Shown piece by piece: positions 35,457-44,974 of a stretch of DNA of 64,000 nt; within the stretch, counting starts at the first letter, position 1, and the number at the start of each line of letters is the position of its first letter. The notes beneath the pieces were generated by a model. The model made no database searches and was not told the DNA's origin. It worked only from the letters and a program-made list of their open reading frames with translations. Location: the NCBI GenBank assembly GCA_965220935.1, contig OZ244857.1:558001-622000 (forward strand), written 5' to 3'. Source of the DNA: Bin80 sp965220935. GTDB lineage: Bacteria > Bacteroidota > Rhodothermia > Rhodothermales > Bin80. The position numbers were made by a program, and so were the translations under genes.

Positions 35457-37493
35457 ATGAAAAAGATTGAAGAAAGACAGAAGCTGTTAGAGGTTGCTGA
35501 AATCATAGCGTGTGCTGAAACCCAATCGGCTACAATCTCAAATAGCCAGATTGATGAATTCTCACCGTTAATAAGATCAAAATTCATTACGATTGAGGAT
35601 GATCAAATATCTTTTTCATCTCCCGAACTGCTGGGCAGTTGGATCGTCCAATTTCGTGCTTTGTGCATATCAAATGCATGGGATGATTTTGATCAGACAT
35701 CTATAGAATTGATAGCATCCTATCGTCTATTCCAGAAACTTCATCTATCAAAATCAACTACTGCTGAATTGTTCTTATTTCTGAATGATCATTTCGGTAA
35801 GGATATATTGAATCGGATGGAAGAAGCATCCCACTTTGAAATTAGCACTCACAAAGCCAATACTGTACTAAATTCTATCTATTTCAATTTCTGTGATGTT
35901 CTACCAGAATTGGACTATTCCCCAGACATTCTTGCTTCCAGATTAGATCCCGTTTTAAATGCTACCCAAAACTACTTTCCTCAGGGTAGGTTACATGCGG
36001 CTATTGAACGATTGGCAGAAAAATCACATCAAAAAGCTGAGGCATTGGTAGAAGCATTTTTAAAAGATCCCCAGAAAAGAACGATTGAACTTGCTGCAAA
36101 TTCTCTAAAATCTCTCTGGAAATTTGATGCAGATCAAGCATTTAATAAGGCTGTCAATCTTGCATCGGAAACTTCCGCATCCCTTCAACGAGTTGGAATA
36201 ATTTCCCTCGCATGGTTTGATTACGAATTTCCATTGCATGAAGAAAAATTCTCTGAAACAATTCGCCGTCTTGAATATCTATCTGAGAGTGCTAATAAGA
36301 CTCTACTCTCAACAATCGCCCAAGCTTTGGGCGAACTCATTGTGATGTCACCTCAGGGTAGCCATCTGAAACAACTTGAAGAGAAATTTTTAGAAATTGC
36401 CTCCGCAAGAGATCCAGATGTCCAGTCCGCTGTTGCTCAAACCCTAAATAAACGTATTGCTACTGAATTGGGTGATAGTGATTTGTTATGGAATGCACTA
36501 AATCAACTATCAGAAATCCCCCCTGATCGTTTTGATATCCTTCAAGAACTAGATTTAGTTGTTTACAGAATAACTCAATCCAATCCACAACGGGTTGTGA
36601 AGTACTTTGAAGAAGTTGTAATCAGTAAACAACATAATTTATCCACAGACCCATATAATCTATCACAAATATACGCCGATACGATCTATTCCCTTTGGGA
36701 TAAGCAACAGTCACTAGCCGAAACAACTGTTACTCGTTGGTTTGCAAGTAAAGATATGCATCTGCATCTGGCAGCATCGGATTTAGTACTGTGCTTTGTC
36801 CAACAACATCAACAAGGTCATAAATACTCTATTCAATTAGATTCATCGGTTTTGAATCAGCTCAACAATACAGATCTTGAGAGAATCATATGTGGGCTTA
36901 CCGGATATGTAAATGATTACCAAGCTTTGACTTGTCTCTTACTGTCTATACTAAAAATCGAAAAATATAGCGAGCGGATTCTATATCTGATTGTTAATGC
37001 ATTGGAGCAAGTTGTCTTGTACAATATGCCAACGGCAATACGTCCATACATTGATAAATTATCTGAGCAATCTGATATTCCCAATCATATATCACAAGCC
37101 ATCAAAGATGCACTAGACGCTTTTGAATCATACTATCAATCATTTAGTAGCAAACCAATTCTTAAAGAACTCTTACCCCCCAATCTGTACACTATCTCTT
37201 TCAATAGAAAATTTAACAGTTATGTTACTAGTTTATTAAACAGTAACCAAATTGATCAGTCAGGATTCCTGGAGCAAATCCCGAATATCCCCGTCAAATA
37301 TGGTCAGTCTTCCTATTCGTCGGGATCAGATAATGTTCAGTCTTCCGTTCCATTGGTACCAATCGCAACAGAGATACATATTCCAAGAGAGTTAATTATT
37401 GATCCTATAGGATATCGAATCAAGCGAATGCAATGGAGGAAAATGGCTGTTAGTGGAACCAAAATACCTAAAAATAAAGGGCCTTCCGCCTAA
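35457..37493 (+). CDS. Large helical-repeat (HEAT-like) protein, cargo between ISL3 copies
   Basis: The family is not recognised. From ATG 35457 (MKKIEERQKLLEVAEI) there are 678 residues; a TTG at 35448 would add three. The protein is almost wholly helical, with HEAT-like runs such as KRTIELAANSLKSLWKFD, RVGIISLAWFDYEFPLHEE and DPDVQSAVAQTLNKRIATEL. It has no signal peptide or membrane segment. The last 120 residues are less helical (VPLVPIATEIHIPRELIIDP, then GYRIKRMQWRKMA). The final codons and the TAA stop at 37491-37493 lie inside the left end of ISL3 copy 2, so the natural C-terminus has been changed by that insertion. Its base composition is more AT-rich than its neighbours, suggesting transfer. 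It could be part of a defence module, but no motif proves this. Confidence 0.7.
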   Translation: MKKIEERQKLLEVAEIIACAETQSATISNSQIDEFSPLIRSKFITIEDDQISFSSPELLGSWIVQFRALCISNAWDDFDQTSIELIASYRLFQKLHLSKSTTAELFLFLNDHFGKDILNRMEEASHFEISTHKANTVLNSIYFNFCDVLPELDYSPDILASRLDPVLNATQNYFPQGRLHAAIERLAEKSHQKAEALVEAFLKDPQKRTIELAANSLKSLWKFDADQAFNKAVNLASETSASLQRVGIISLAWFDYEFPLHEEKFSETIRRLEYLSESANKTLLSTIAQALGELIVMSPQGSHLKQLEEKFLEIASARDPDVQSAVAQTLNKRIATELGDSDLLWNALNQLSEIPPDRFDILQELDLVVYRITQSNPQRVVKYFEEVVISKQHNLSTDPYNLSQIYADTIYSLWDKQQSLAETTVTRWFASKDMHLHLAASDLVLCFVQQHQQGHKYSIQLDSSVLNQLNNTDLERIICGLTGYVNDYQALTCLLLSILKIEKYSERILYLIVNALEQVVLYNMPTAIRPYIDKLSEQSDIPNHISQAIKDALDAFESYYQSFSSKPILKELLPPNLYTISFNRKFNSYVTSLLNSNQIDQSGFLEQIPNIPVKYGQSSYSSGSDNVQSSVPLVPIATEIHIPRELIIDPIGYRIKRMQWRKMAVSGTKIPKNKGPSA

Positions 37494-38343
37494 AGTGTGA
37501 GAGAAATTGTAAATTTAAGGAATTTTCGTTTCATATTTGGTAGGATTTATCCTACTGATATGGGTCAATTATCCACTTAACAATTCAATCAATAAATGAA
37601 AAAGAATTCGGTGAGTAAAAGTTTAGGTATAGAGGCACCATGGAAGATTATAGAGGATGATACAGCGAAACAGAGGACGGTAACTTGTACTGACACATCG
37701 TCACTGGAGTGTCCAAAGTGTGGAAAGGCGAGTCCATTTTATGATTTGCGCGTCAATGGCGGCATTTGGATACCTGTAACTATCAAACGACGTTGAGAGC
37801 GCAGGTTCCCCGGATCAAGTGTAGTGAGTGTGGGGTAAAGACGGCGCGGGTTCCATGGGCGGGCCCGAGTTCTCGGTATACTTATGAGGAGTCGGTAATT
37901 GGGTGGATCAAAGAGGCGAGTCTATTGGCGATTTCTCGTCAGATGGGGCTTGGGTGGAAAGCCATTGCAGGCATTGTTCATCGTGGGCTGGCAAGAAAAA
38001 AAGAGCAGGTCGTTGCGAACATCTGTGTCGATGAGGTGGCTTATAAGAAAGGACATAAGTACTTTACTGTCGTATCCGATGCCGACACAGCAACGGTGTC
38101 GGCATTGGGCGTGATCACAAGGTGTTGATGCGCTAACAATTATCCACCGAGCAGTTGAACGGGATCAGGAGTATGGACATGTGGCCTGCCTATATTCGTG
38201 CAACCTTAGCTTGTCTGCCAGACGCAAAAAAGAAGATCTGCTTTGATCGGTTTCATGTCGCGAAGCATCTGGGAGATTCGGTTGATAAAGTCCAGCACAA
38301 AGCGCTCCTCAAGGAAGGCAACCCGATTCTGACGGGTACCAAG

Positions 38344-39774
38344 ATATAATAGAAAGGAAGGTTCTCTCAGAGGTGTTATTTTTTGAGATAACCAAACTTT
38401 CATTTTATTATGTCATCTACATCTGTACCTGTTCGCTATTACGTTGGATTAGACGTTCATCGTGACACAATCTCGGCGTGTGTTTACGATGCGACTGAGA
38501 AGCGTTACTGTGATGAGCAGGTGTTTTCCGCTCACAAGCCGAAGAGTCTCGCTCGGTTTGTGGAATCTACGCGTTCAAAGTATGGGCATTTTCGCTGTTG
38601 TTATGAGGCATCCTTTTCGGGTACTGTGCTCTATGACACATTGACCGAACACGGCGTGGATTGCGCCATCATTGCTTGATTCCCAAGCGCTCAGGCGATC
38701 GAATCAAAACCGATCAGCGCGATGCCAGAAATTTGTCCAAGTATTTTGGATCTGGACTTTTGACTGAATGTTTCGTCCAGCTCCGAGCCGTGCGAGGACT
38801 TTTACGCAGTCGTGAGGCACTGATAAAAAGTCTTCACCAATCTAAAATGCGCGTGATTCATTTTTTGCATGCACACGGGCATTGTTATACAACTGGAAGC
38901 TACTGGACAAAAAAGTTTAAGACTTGGATCAATCAAATTGAGTTAGAGCGTTCCCATGACGAGTTTGTACTACGCGGATACCTGAACGATATTGATTATC
39001 ATCAGGGACGCATCCAAGAAATTGAGCAGCAAGTCAAAACAGCATCAAAGTCCGAGAAGTTTCAGCAAGCAGTTCAGATTCTGCAAGGCTTTCGAGGCAT
39101 TGGACTGATCTCGGCCATGCAGTTGGTTTGTGAGATTGGAGACTTTCGGCGGTTTGGACGGCACTGATGGCGTATCTTGGATTAGTTCCATCTCAGCACT
39201 CCTCAGGAAACACCATCCGCACTGGTTCAATCATCAAAACTGGAAACACACACGCACGAAAGGTCTTGGTGAGCGCAGCATGGAAATACATCTACGCGAT
39301 CAGTGTTGCACTTCAAGCGCGGCAAAAACACTGCAGTGCTAAAGTCATCGCCAGAAAGCACAAACACGTTTATACAAACGTTACAACGCAAACCTCCGAA
39401 AGTCGCGGTGGTTGCGATCGCGCGTGAACTGGTTGGCTTTCTCTGGGAGGCGTTGCAAACCCCTGTTGAAACAGCCTAAACAACCGATTCGACAACTCGT
39501 CATGGAGAAAGAGTCCAAAGCAACGATGGAGAGCCCAAGTCTATACTTTTCGGTAGCGATTATCGCGAGCCCGAGTTTCAAGATCCTGGCAGCTCCGACG
39601 TATTCAAATATTGAGCATTACGGCTTTTGCCTAGCATGCGGACACCAGATTGATATACCGTCGCCATTGCTAAAAGACTCTTTCTCCATGACGATTGGTC
39701 TAAATTTATAACAAAATGTAACCAGAAACTAATACATACCAACCCCCGAAAGGGAACCTTCCTTTCTACACCAG
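38344..39774 (+). mobile_element. IS110-family (IS1111-group) element inside ISL3 copy 2
   Basis: Near each end is a perfect 14-base inverted repeat: AGAAAGGAAGGTTC at 38351-38364 and GAACCTTCCTTTCT at 39754-39767. They lie about 7 bases inside the ends deduced from the interrupted ISL3 codons. Subterminal repeats like these are a mark of the IS1111 group; typical IS110 elements have none. No target duplication is evident, as expected for this family. The transposase is frameshifted. Confidence 0.78.
38410..39479 (+). pseudogene. IS110/IS1111-type transposase, frameshifted
   Basis: The N-terminal RuvC-like DEDD domain is visible: YYVGLDVHRDTISACVYDA with the first Asp, CCYEASFSGTVLYDTL with the Glu, then after a frame change near 38670 KTDQRDARNLSKYF with the third and fourth acidic residues. 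A helical middle (ALIKSLHQSKMRVIHFLHAH) leads to the transposase-20 region FRGIGLISAMQLVCEIGDF. After a second shift come AYLGLVPSQHSSGNTIRTGS and ARKVLVSAAWKY, which contains the catalytic serine region. A third shift gives VVAIARELVGFLWEAL and the stop at 39479. It is inactive. Confidence 0.85.
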
Positions 39775-40213
39775 TATAGCTGGCTTAAAAGTCCTCACAA
39801 CATGTCATTAGCGCAAAAGAGGGTCTTCCATGCCATTCGCACCAGTTCCCTCAAAGCCTGGGCCAAACGTTCAGAAACATGTGGGACTATAAAAGTGCAA
39901 CTTGGGACTTGGAATAAAACATTGAGTTGCGCTGTCGGCTTGAGCCAGTCAAAGATGTCGCCAGAATGATTAGAAAGCATCTCTGGGGGATCATCAATGC
40001 CATTGTTGTTGATGTCAGTAATGGCCCGGCTGAAAGCATAAATAGTCGGATCAAAACCGTCAAAATCCGTGCACATGGATTCCGCAATAAAGAACGATTT
40101 GTGGATGCAATTTACTTCCATTTGGACGGACTTGATCTAAGCCCCAGATACGCAAAATCATGACTTTTTTCAAAAAAAAGCGGAAGCGCCATCATAAATA
40201 GCCTCCTTTAATA

Positions 40214-41359
40214 ATGGACATGGAGCAAAAAATCATTCATACTTTTAGGGATTGGAAAGGTCACGCCGATGGTCTGATAGTCGCTCATGCACCTGGACGA
40301 GTTAATCTTATTGGGGATCATACAGATTACAATGAAGGTCTTGTATTGCCAATGATTTTAGATCAGGCTATCTATGTTGCAGCGTGCGTGGCAGATTCGG
40401 AGTTTCACCATCTTCGGTCAGAAAACTTTAATGAGGACATCTTATTTCAGGCGAATCAATGGCCAAATATTTCACAGGCCCACTGGGCGACCTATGTCGC
40501 AGGAATGATTCGCGAGCTGCCACCACCCGACCCTGTTGAGATGTTGATCATGGGAGATATTCCCGCTGGTGCTGGGCTTAGTTCCTCTGCGGCATTAGAA
40601 ATGGCGGTTGGACTTGTTCTGGAGCAATTGAGGGGCACTATGGTGCCGCCTCTGGAACTTGCACAGATCGGTCAAAGGGTTGAGCATCGGTATGCTGATG
40701 TGAAGTGTGGGATTATGGACCAGCTTGTGTCCCGTGTTGGCCGATCAGGCCATGCGCTATTTATAGATTGCCAGTCATTAGAATGGGAACATATCCCCAT
40801 TAATAGTCAGGAGATGAAATTTTGTGTAGTGGACAGTAGAGTTAAACGACAGCTCACGGATTCAACATATAATGAGCGAAGGGAGCAGTGTCAGACCGCA
40901 CTACAATTGATACATGATGTTGACCCGCTGGTTGAGTCTCCGAGAGAAATTAAAATTCATCATTTAAGTCATTTGAATGATCCGATCTTGCGCCACAGAA
41001 TCAGACATGTCTTACATGAAAATGAGCGGGTGATCAGTGCCCGTAGCGCTATATTGAAGATGGAATGGGCATCTCTGGGAAACCTACTGAGTCAATCACA
41101 CATCAGTTTAAGAGACGATTATGAGGTCAGTTGTGATGAATTAGATTTTATGGTGCAGCATGCGGAATCTCTTGATGGGGTCATCGGGGCAAGAATGACG
41201 GGAGGAGGCTTTGGAGGGTGCACCATCAACCTTTTAAACGCCACCGATGCAAGATCGGTTACAGAGTTAATTTCATATGCAGGTCATAATAAATATAGCA
41301 GGTCTTTACCCACATATATTCTTGGTGCAGGGAAAGAGGCAAGTGCGAGGCGGATATGA
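40214..41359 (+). CDS. galK: Galactokinase
   Basis: GalK phosphorylates alpha-D-galactose at C1 with ATP, entering the Leloir pathway. The 381 residues are normal for this GHMP kinase. The galactokinase signature GRVNLIGDHTDYNEGLVLP is at about 28-46, the ATP-binding GDIPAGAGLSSSAALE in the first half, CGIMDQLVSRVG and the GHMP C-terminal MTGGGFGGCTINL. The usual signature has Glu in IGEHTDY; here it is Asp, a mild change. galT, galE and galM are not in the window. The start lies only 23 bases from the right end of ISL3 copy 2, so the native promoter has probably been displaced or replaced. Confidence 0.94.
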   Translation: MDMEQKIIHTFRDWKGHADGLIVAHAPGRVNLIGDHTDYNEGLVLPMILDQAIYVAACVADSEFHHLRSENFNEDILFQANQWPNISQAHWATYVAGMIRELPPPDPVEMLIMGDIPAGAGLSSSAALEMAVGLVLEQLRGTMVPPLELAQIGQRVEHRYADVKCGIMDQLVSRVGRSGHALFIDCQSLEWEHIPINSQEMKFCVVDSRVKRQLTDSTYNERREQCQTALQLIHDVDPLVESPREIKIHHLSHLNDPILRHRIRHVLHENERVISARSAILKMEWASLGNLLSQSHISLRDDYEVSCDELDFMVQHAESLDGVIGARMTGGGFGGCTINLLNATDARSVTELISYAGHNKYSRSLPTYILGAGKEASARRI

Positions 41360-41366
41360 AGGATGA

Positions 41367-41526
41367 TTAGATCTCGGAATAGGTCATTTCATTTGAATTT
41401 TCAGGGAATTCAGACTTGACGCTTGACTGAATAGTCTGATTTAATTCTGCAACAGTACGACTTAATGTCACTTGAAAGTGCTCTGCTACTTCCTGAATTT
41501 CACATAGATCATACACAAATTTGAGG
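41367..41526 (-). other. Short minus-strand coding-like stretch downstream of aldolase
   Basis: The frame LKFVYDLCEIQEVAEHFQVT then LSRTVAELNQTIQSSVKSEF ends at a TAA (41367-41369). It has no clear ATG; a GTG near 41519 is possible. The amphipathic pattern looks protein-like and could be the end of a decayed helical protein. I cannot identify it. Confidence 0.25.
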
Positions 41527-41553
41527 GTGTATTACAAATTTTATAAAATTATT

Positions 41554-42633
41554 CTATGCGATTGTGACGGATGAGTCAGCGTAGACATTCTGAATCGCAT
41601 TCAAAATACCAACACCATCTTTCATGGGGCGCTGAAACGCTTTTCGTCCAGAAATCAATCCCATGCCTCCAGCTCGCTTATTGATGACTGCGGTTTGGAC
41701 GGCCTGTTGTAAATCATTAGAGCCAGACGCACCGCCAGAATTAATGAGACCACAGCGCCCCATATAGCAGTTGGCGACCTGATATCTGGTCAAGTCAATC
41801 GGGTGATCACTCGCTAGTTCAGAATAAATACGATCATCAAATTTGCCATAACTTGAGCCACCATAATTGAGTGCTGCATACCCTCCATTAGAGGTCGGTT
41901 GCTTTTGTTTGATGATATCGGCCTCAATGGTAACTCCCAAATGGTTTGCCTGCCCTGTAAGATCAGCAGATGCCTCGTGATTCGTCCCATCAATCTTGAA
42001 AGCTGAATTGCGAACATAGCACCAGAGAATGGTTAACATTCCGAGTTCATGGGCAAAGGAGAAAGCCTCGGTGACCTCTTGGAGTTGACGATTAGAATTT
42101 TCGGATCCGAAGTAAATGGTGGCACCTACGCCAATACAACCCATATCCCATGCGTTCTGAATACTAGCAAAAGGGATTTGATCGTGAGAATTCGGATAAC
42201 TTAATAACTCGTTATGGTTGAACTTGAGAATAAATGGAATTTTGTGTGCGTATTTGCGTGCAACAGATCCGAGTACTCCAAATGTGGAAGCGACACCATT
42301 ACAGCCACCTTCTATCGCCAAGCGGACAATATTTTCAGGATCAAAATAAAGCGGATTTTTTGCAAATGAAGCGCCAGCAGAGTGCTCAATTCCCTGATCA
42401 ACAGGGAGAATAGACACATAACCAGTCCCTGCTAATCGGCCCGAATTAAATAGTGTATGCAAGGAGCGGAGCACGCGAGGGTTGCGATCGGATCCAGCCC
42501 AGACAGTGTCAACAAAATTAGGAGCAGGTAGATGAAGGTTATCGCTCGGAATTGTGCTACAACTATGGTTAAGTAGATGTTCGGCTGAATCTTCAAGGAT
42601 ATCAGCGATTGAGGCATTCGGATTAATAGACAT
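41554..42633 (-). CDS. fbaB: Class I fructose-bisphosphate aldolase (FbaB/DhnA type)
   Basis: This enzyme cleaves fructose-1,6-bisphosphate into triose phosphates and makes it in gluconeogenesis, through a Schiff-base lysine and without metal. The 359 residues fit the archaeal-type class I (DhnA) family. Visible are SILPVDQGIEHSAGASF, IEGGCNGVASTFGVLG, PFILKFNHNELLSY with a conserved Lys, ATIYFGSENSNRQLQ, TILWCYVRNSAFK and ADIIKQKQPTSNGGYAA, where the Schiff-base Lys region lies. GLINSGGASGSND gives the phosphate-binding loop. With PEPCK it supplies two steps of gluconeogenesis in this window. It stands 71 bases downstream of the FAD oxidoreductase on the same strand. Confidence 0.93.
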   Translation of the reverse strand: MSINPNASIADILEDSAEHLLNHSCSTIPSDNLHLPAPNFVDTVWAGSDRNPRVLRSLHTLFNSGRLAGTGYVSILPVDQGIEHSAGASFAKNPLYFDPENIVRLAIEGGCNGVASTFGVLGSVARKYAHKIPFILKFNHNELLSYPNSHDQIPFASIQNAWDMGCIGVGATIYFGSENSNRQLQEVTEAFSFAHELGMLTILWCYVRNSAFKIDGTNHEASADLTGQANHLGVTIEADIIKQKQPTSNGGYAALNYGGSSYGKFDDRIYSELASDHPIDLTRYQVANCYMGRCGLINSGGASGSNDLQQAVQTAVINKRAGGMGLISGRKAFQRPMKDGVGILNAIQNVYADSSVTIA

Positions 42634-42704
42634 AAATACTAAAGTTTAATAGGAAATAGGTAGCGGGATAAACCCAATCAATGCAGGTTTTACGCACAGG
42701 CACC

Positions 42705-43751
42705 TCAATTATTCCTTATTCGGAAATTTCGTGGAATGCATTTGATGTCATGCATCCAAGTGTGAAGGTTTCGGCCAATATGCGATGCCATTAATAATCC
42801 CTTTGATCCAAGGCCAGTAATGATCCACACGTTTTGAGTGAGGGGTCCCACCATCGGCAATCTTGTCCCAGGAACTCCAACCCGAATTCCCGCAGATACT
42901 CCCGTGATTGTTGATGAATTGATCCATGAAATCATCTTCTTAGTCAGTTTCAGAATTTTTTTGGTTGCATCAGATGTTGGGAGAGCATCACGAGGCGAAT
43001 GATCATAAGTAGTTCCAATAATCAATCTTTCATGATCAGGGACTACATAGCCGTGGCCGCTTATTGGCAACGATAGTCTGACATGATCGGGAGGTTGAAC
43101 GAAGATAACCTGTCCCTTAATGCGATGGAGATTTAGTTTGAGTAACTCAGAAAAAGATGTATAGCCAGCGCCCAGTGCTAAGATCAATCGCTTAGTTTTT
43201 AGAACCTGCCCCGAGTCAAGTGTCACTTTGACAGACGACTCTGCATCTTTCCATGTTGTAATATTGGCGGGAATCACGTCATGGGAAGTCTTCAACCTTG
43301 CGAGGATGCAGCTTAGTATTTTTGGGGTGTCAATAATTCCGCCAGCGGTTATTGCTGCCCCAAACGGGGCTGTAATGAACGGATGATCCGCATTTACCAG
43401 ATCAGGCGAAAGCCATTTGATGTGAGCCTGATTAGTTTCGGCCTGAAGATGAAAATGTGAGGCTTGTTGTTGGTTAAGCGCTGGTCGGAGTACGCCGCAT
43501 GGATTGTAAGTACTTAATGCATCTGCAAGTTTAAGAGTTTCTATCAGGTCAATCAATGCAATGTCCGACCCCAAGAATCCACCCATCCGAAGCCCCGCAA
43601 ATGGGTTGACTAGTCCAGCTGCAATGGAAGAGGCGCTGTTAGCTGTTCCAGTTACGAGCGTGACATGGTGAGTTTCAGATAGCCACAATGCGGCACATGA
43701 TCCAGCTAAACCACCACCTGCAATCAGAACATCAACAGTTGAATTGGCCAC
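42705..43751 (-). CDS. FAD-dependent oxidoreductase (DAO family)
   Basis: This 348-residue flavoprotein has the D-amino-acid-oxidase/glycine-oxidase fold. The Rossmann motif VLIAGGGLAGSCAALWLSE is at the N-terminus, followed by ASSIAAGLVNPFAGLRM, as in DadA and MnmC-C. Near the end, ITGVSAGIRVGVPGTRLPMV and ITGLGSKGLLMASHIG bind the flavin. The block HGYVVPDHERLIIGTTYDHS lines the substrate site in relatives. It lacks the methyltransferase half of MnmC. The substrate, an amine or amino acid, is not determined. tRNA-Arg is encoded divergently 49 bases upstream. Confidence 0.86.
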   Translation of the reverse strand: MANSTVDVLIAGGGLAGSCAALWLSETHHVTLVTGTANSASSIAAGLVNPFAGLRMGGFLGSDIALIDLIETLKLADALSTYNPCGVLRPALNQQQASHFHLQAETNQAHIKWLSPDLVNADHPFITAPFGAAITAGGIIDTPKILSCILARLKTSHDVIPANITTWKDAESSVKVTLDSGQVLKTKRLILALGAGYTSFSELLKLNLHRIKGQVIFVQPPDHVRLSLPISGHGYVVPDHERLIIGTTYDHSPRDALPTSDATKKILKLTKKMISWINSSTITGVSAGIRVGVPGTRLPMVGPLTQNVWIITGLGSKGLLMASHIGRNLHTWMHDIKCIPRNFRIRNN

Positions 43752-43798
43752 GGTGTTGTTGGAACAGAGTAGATGAAGAAAGGTTTTAGATGTTCAAT

Positions 43799-43873
<75 letters not shown>

Positions 43874-43900
43874 CTATCACAGGATGAAAATCTCTGTACG

Positions 43901-44938
43901 CTATCGACTGACTCGCCCAGAGCGGTCTCCTAGCATTAATTTTTCTACCTCTTGGACAGTCACAAGGTTAAAGTCGCCAGGTATGGTATGCTTAAGACAG
44001 GAAGCCGCGATGCCGAAATCCAATGCTTTTTGCTCGTTTCCATCAAACGATAGCAAGCCGTAGATCAAGCCTCCTACAAATGAGTCACCGCCACCAACTC
44101 GATCAATAATCGGTGTAATATCATAGGTCGCGCCATGAATTAATGATGCACCGTTCCAGAGAACGGCTGACCAAGAATTATGTGATGCGCTGATTGAACT
44201 TCGTAGCGTAATTGCAACCCGTTTACAGCGAGGGAATTGCTCCATCAATTGTGCGCCAACGGACTGATAGGCCATCGCATCCAAATGACCGCTACGGACA
44301 TCTACATCCTCTGGGTGAATTCCAAACACGTTCTGAGCGTCTTCTTCGTTTCCTATGATGAGATCGCAATAAGAGACGAGTTCAGACATCACATCTACGG
44401 GCTGTTTACCCCATTTCCAGAGTTGCGCCCGATAGTTAAGATCAACGGAGATAGTTAATTGATGGCGCGTTGCAGCTTCAAGTGCAGACTTCATGGTCAG
44501 AGCAGCAGTTTCCGAAATCGCTGGTGTGATTCCAGTCCAATGAAACCATTGTGCTCTGGCAAAAACCCTGTCCCAATCAATCATCTCAGGAGTGATGGAT
44601 GCCATGGCAGAATTGGCACGGTCATAGATTACCTTGCTAGCACGTGCAGATGCACCCGTTTCTAAAAAATAGATTCCAAGTCGCTGTCCACCTTGGTCAA
44701 TAAATTGTGTATCAATGCCAAATTTGCGGAGCGAATCAATGGCTGCCGTGCCCAGTTCATTCTCTGGAACTCTTGACACGTAGGAAACAGGGACTCCATA
44801 CCCCGCGAGCGATACCGCAACATTCGCTTCTGCACCTCCATAGGTGACGCCCAAATTGGATGCTTGAACGAATCGTTCATACCCTGGTGGAGAAAGTCGG
44901 AGCATAATCTCCCCGAAAGTAACACAACGCTTCATCAT
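43901..44938 (-). CDS. kdgK: PfkB-family sugar kinase, 2-keto-3-deoxygluconate kinase-like
   Basis: This 345-residue ribokinase-fold kinase probably phosphorylates 2-keto-3-deoxy-gluconate. The N-terminal FGEIMLRLSPPGYERFVQA and GGAEANVAVSLAGYGVP (PfkB signature 1) resemble KdgK, and signature 2 is DRVGGGDSFVGGLIYGL with the catalytic Asp. IDWDRVFARAQWFHWTGITP and LSVDLNYRAQLWKWG support the KDG-kinase rather than ribokinase or fructokinase assignment. It follows a DASS carboxylate transporter by 36 bases. The pair could import and phosphorylate sugar acids. A KDPG aldolase is not in the window. Substrate is inferred from likeness and context. Confidence 0.82.
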   Translation of the reverse strand: MMKRCVTFGEIMLRLSPPGYERFVQASNLGVTYGGAEANVAVSLAGYGVPVSYVSRVPENELGTAAIDSLRKFGIDTQFIDQGGQRLGIYFLETGASARASKVIYDRANSAMASITPEMIDWDRVFARAQWFHWTGITPAISETAALTMKSALEAATRHQLTISVDLNYRAQLWKWGKQPVDVMSELVSYCDLIIGNEEDAQNVFGIHPEDVDVRSGHLDAMAYQSVGAQLMEQFPRCKRVAITLRSSISASHNSWSAVLWNGASLIHGATYDITPIIDRVGGGDSFVGGLIYGLLSFDGNEQKALDFGIAASCLKHTIPGDFNLVTVQEVEKLMLGDRSGRVSR

Positions 44939-44974
44939 AGTAGGATGAAATTTAATTTTAATTTGGTAGGCCTG

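Larger units (their letters stand above)
37596..40163 (+). pseudogene. ISL3 transposase copy 2, frameshifted and interrupted
   Basis: MKKNSVSKSLGIEAPWKIIE starts the gene. A seven-base deletion relative to copy 1 near 37748 shifts the frame after FYDLR. It goes on in a second frame (LDTCNYQTTLRAQVPRIKC to YFTVVSDADTATV), then SMDMWPAYIRATLACLPDAK and KKICFDRFHVAKHLGDSVDK. It breaks at GTK (38343), where the IS110-type element sits, and resumes at 39775 as SWLKSPHNMSLAQK. The last part is MRCRLEPVKDVARMIRKHLW and SNGPAESINSRIKTVKIRAH, giving the final catalytic Glu. Joining across the insertion restores GTKYSWLKSP in frame. Confidence 0.85.
37479..40190 (+). mobile_element. ISL3-family element copy 2, interrupted by an IS110/IS1111 element
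   Basis: The left end GGGCCTTCCGCCTAAAG starts at 37479 and the right end GCGGAAGCGCC finishes at 40190; the ends pair imperfectly (9 of 11). Without the 1431-base IS110-type insertion at 38344-39774, the element would be 1281 bp, the usual ISL3 size. Flanking 8-mers AAAATAAA and ATCATAAA match at 6 positions, so a target duplication is not clear. The left end overlaps the helical-repeat gene and the right end lies 23 bases before galK. Confidence 0.78.

Noticed and set aside
32280..40190. Claim of a functional composite transposon
   Set aside because: Copy 1 lacks its right end, copy 2 is broken, and no matching target duplication flanks the whole unit.
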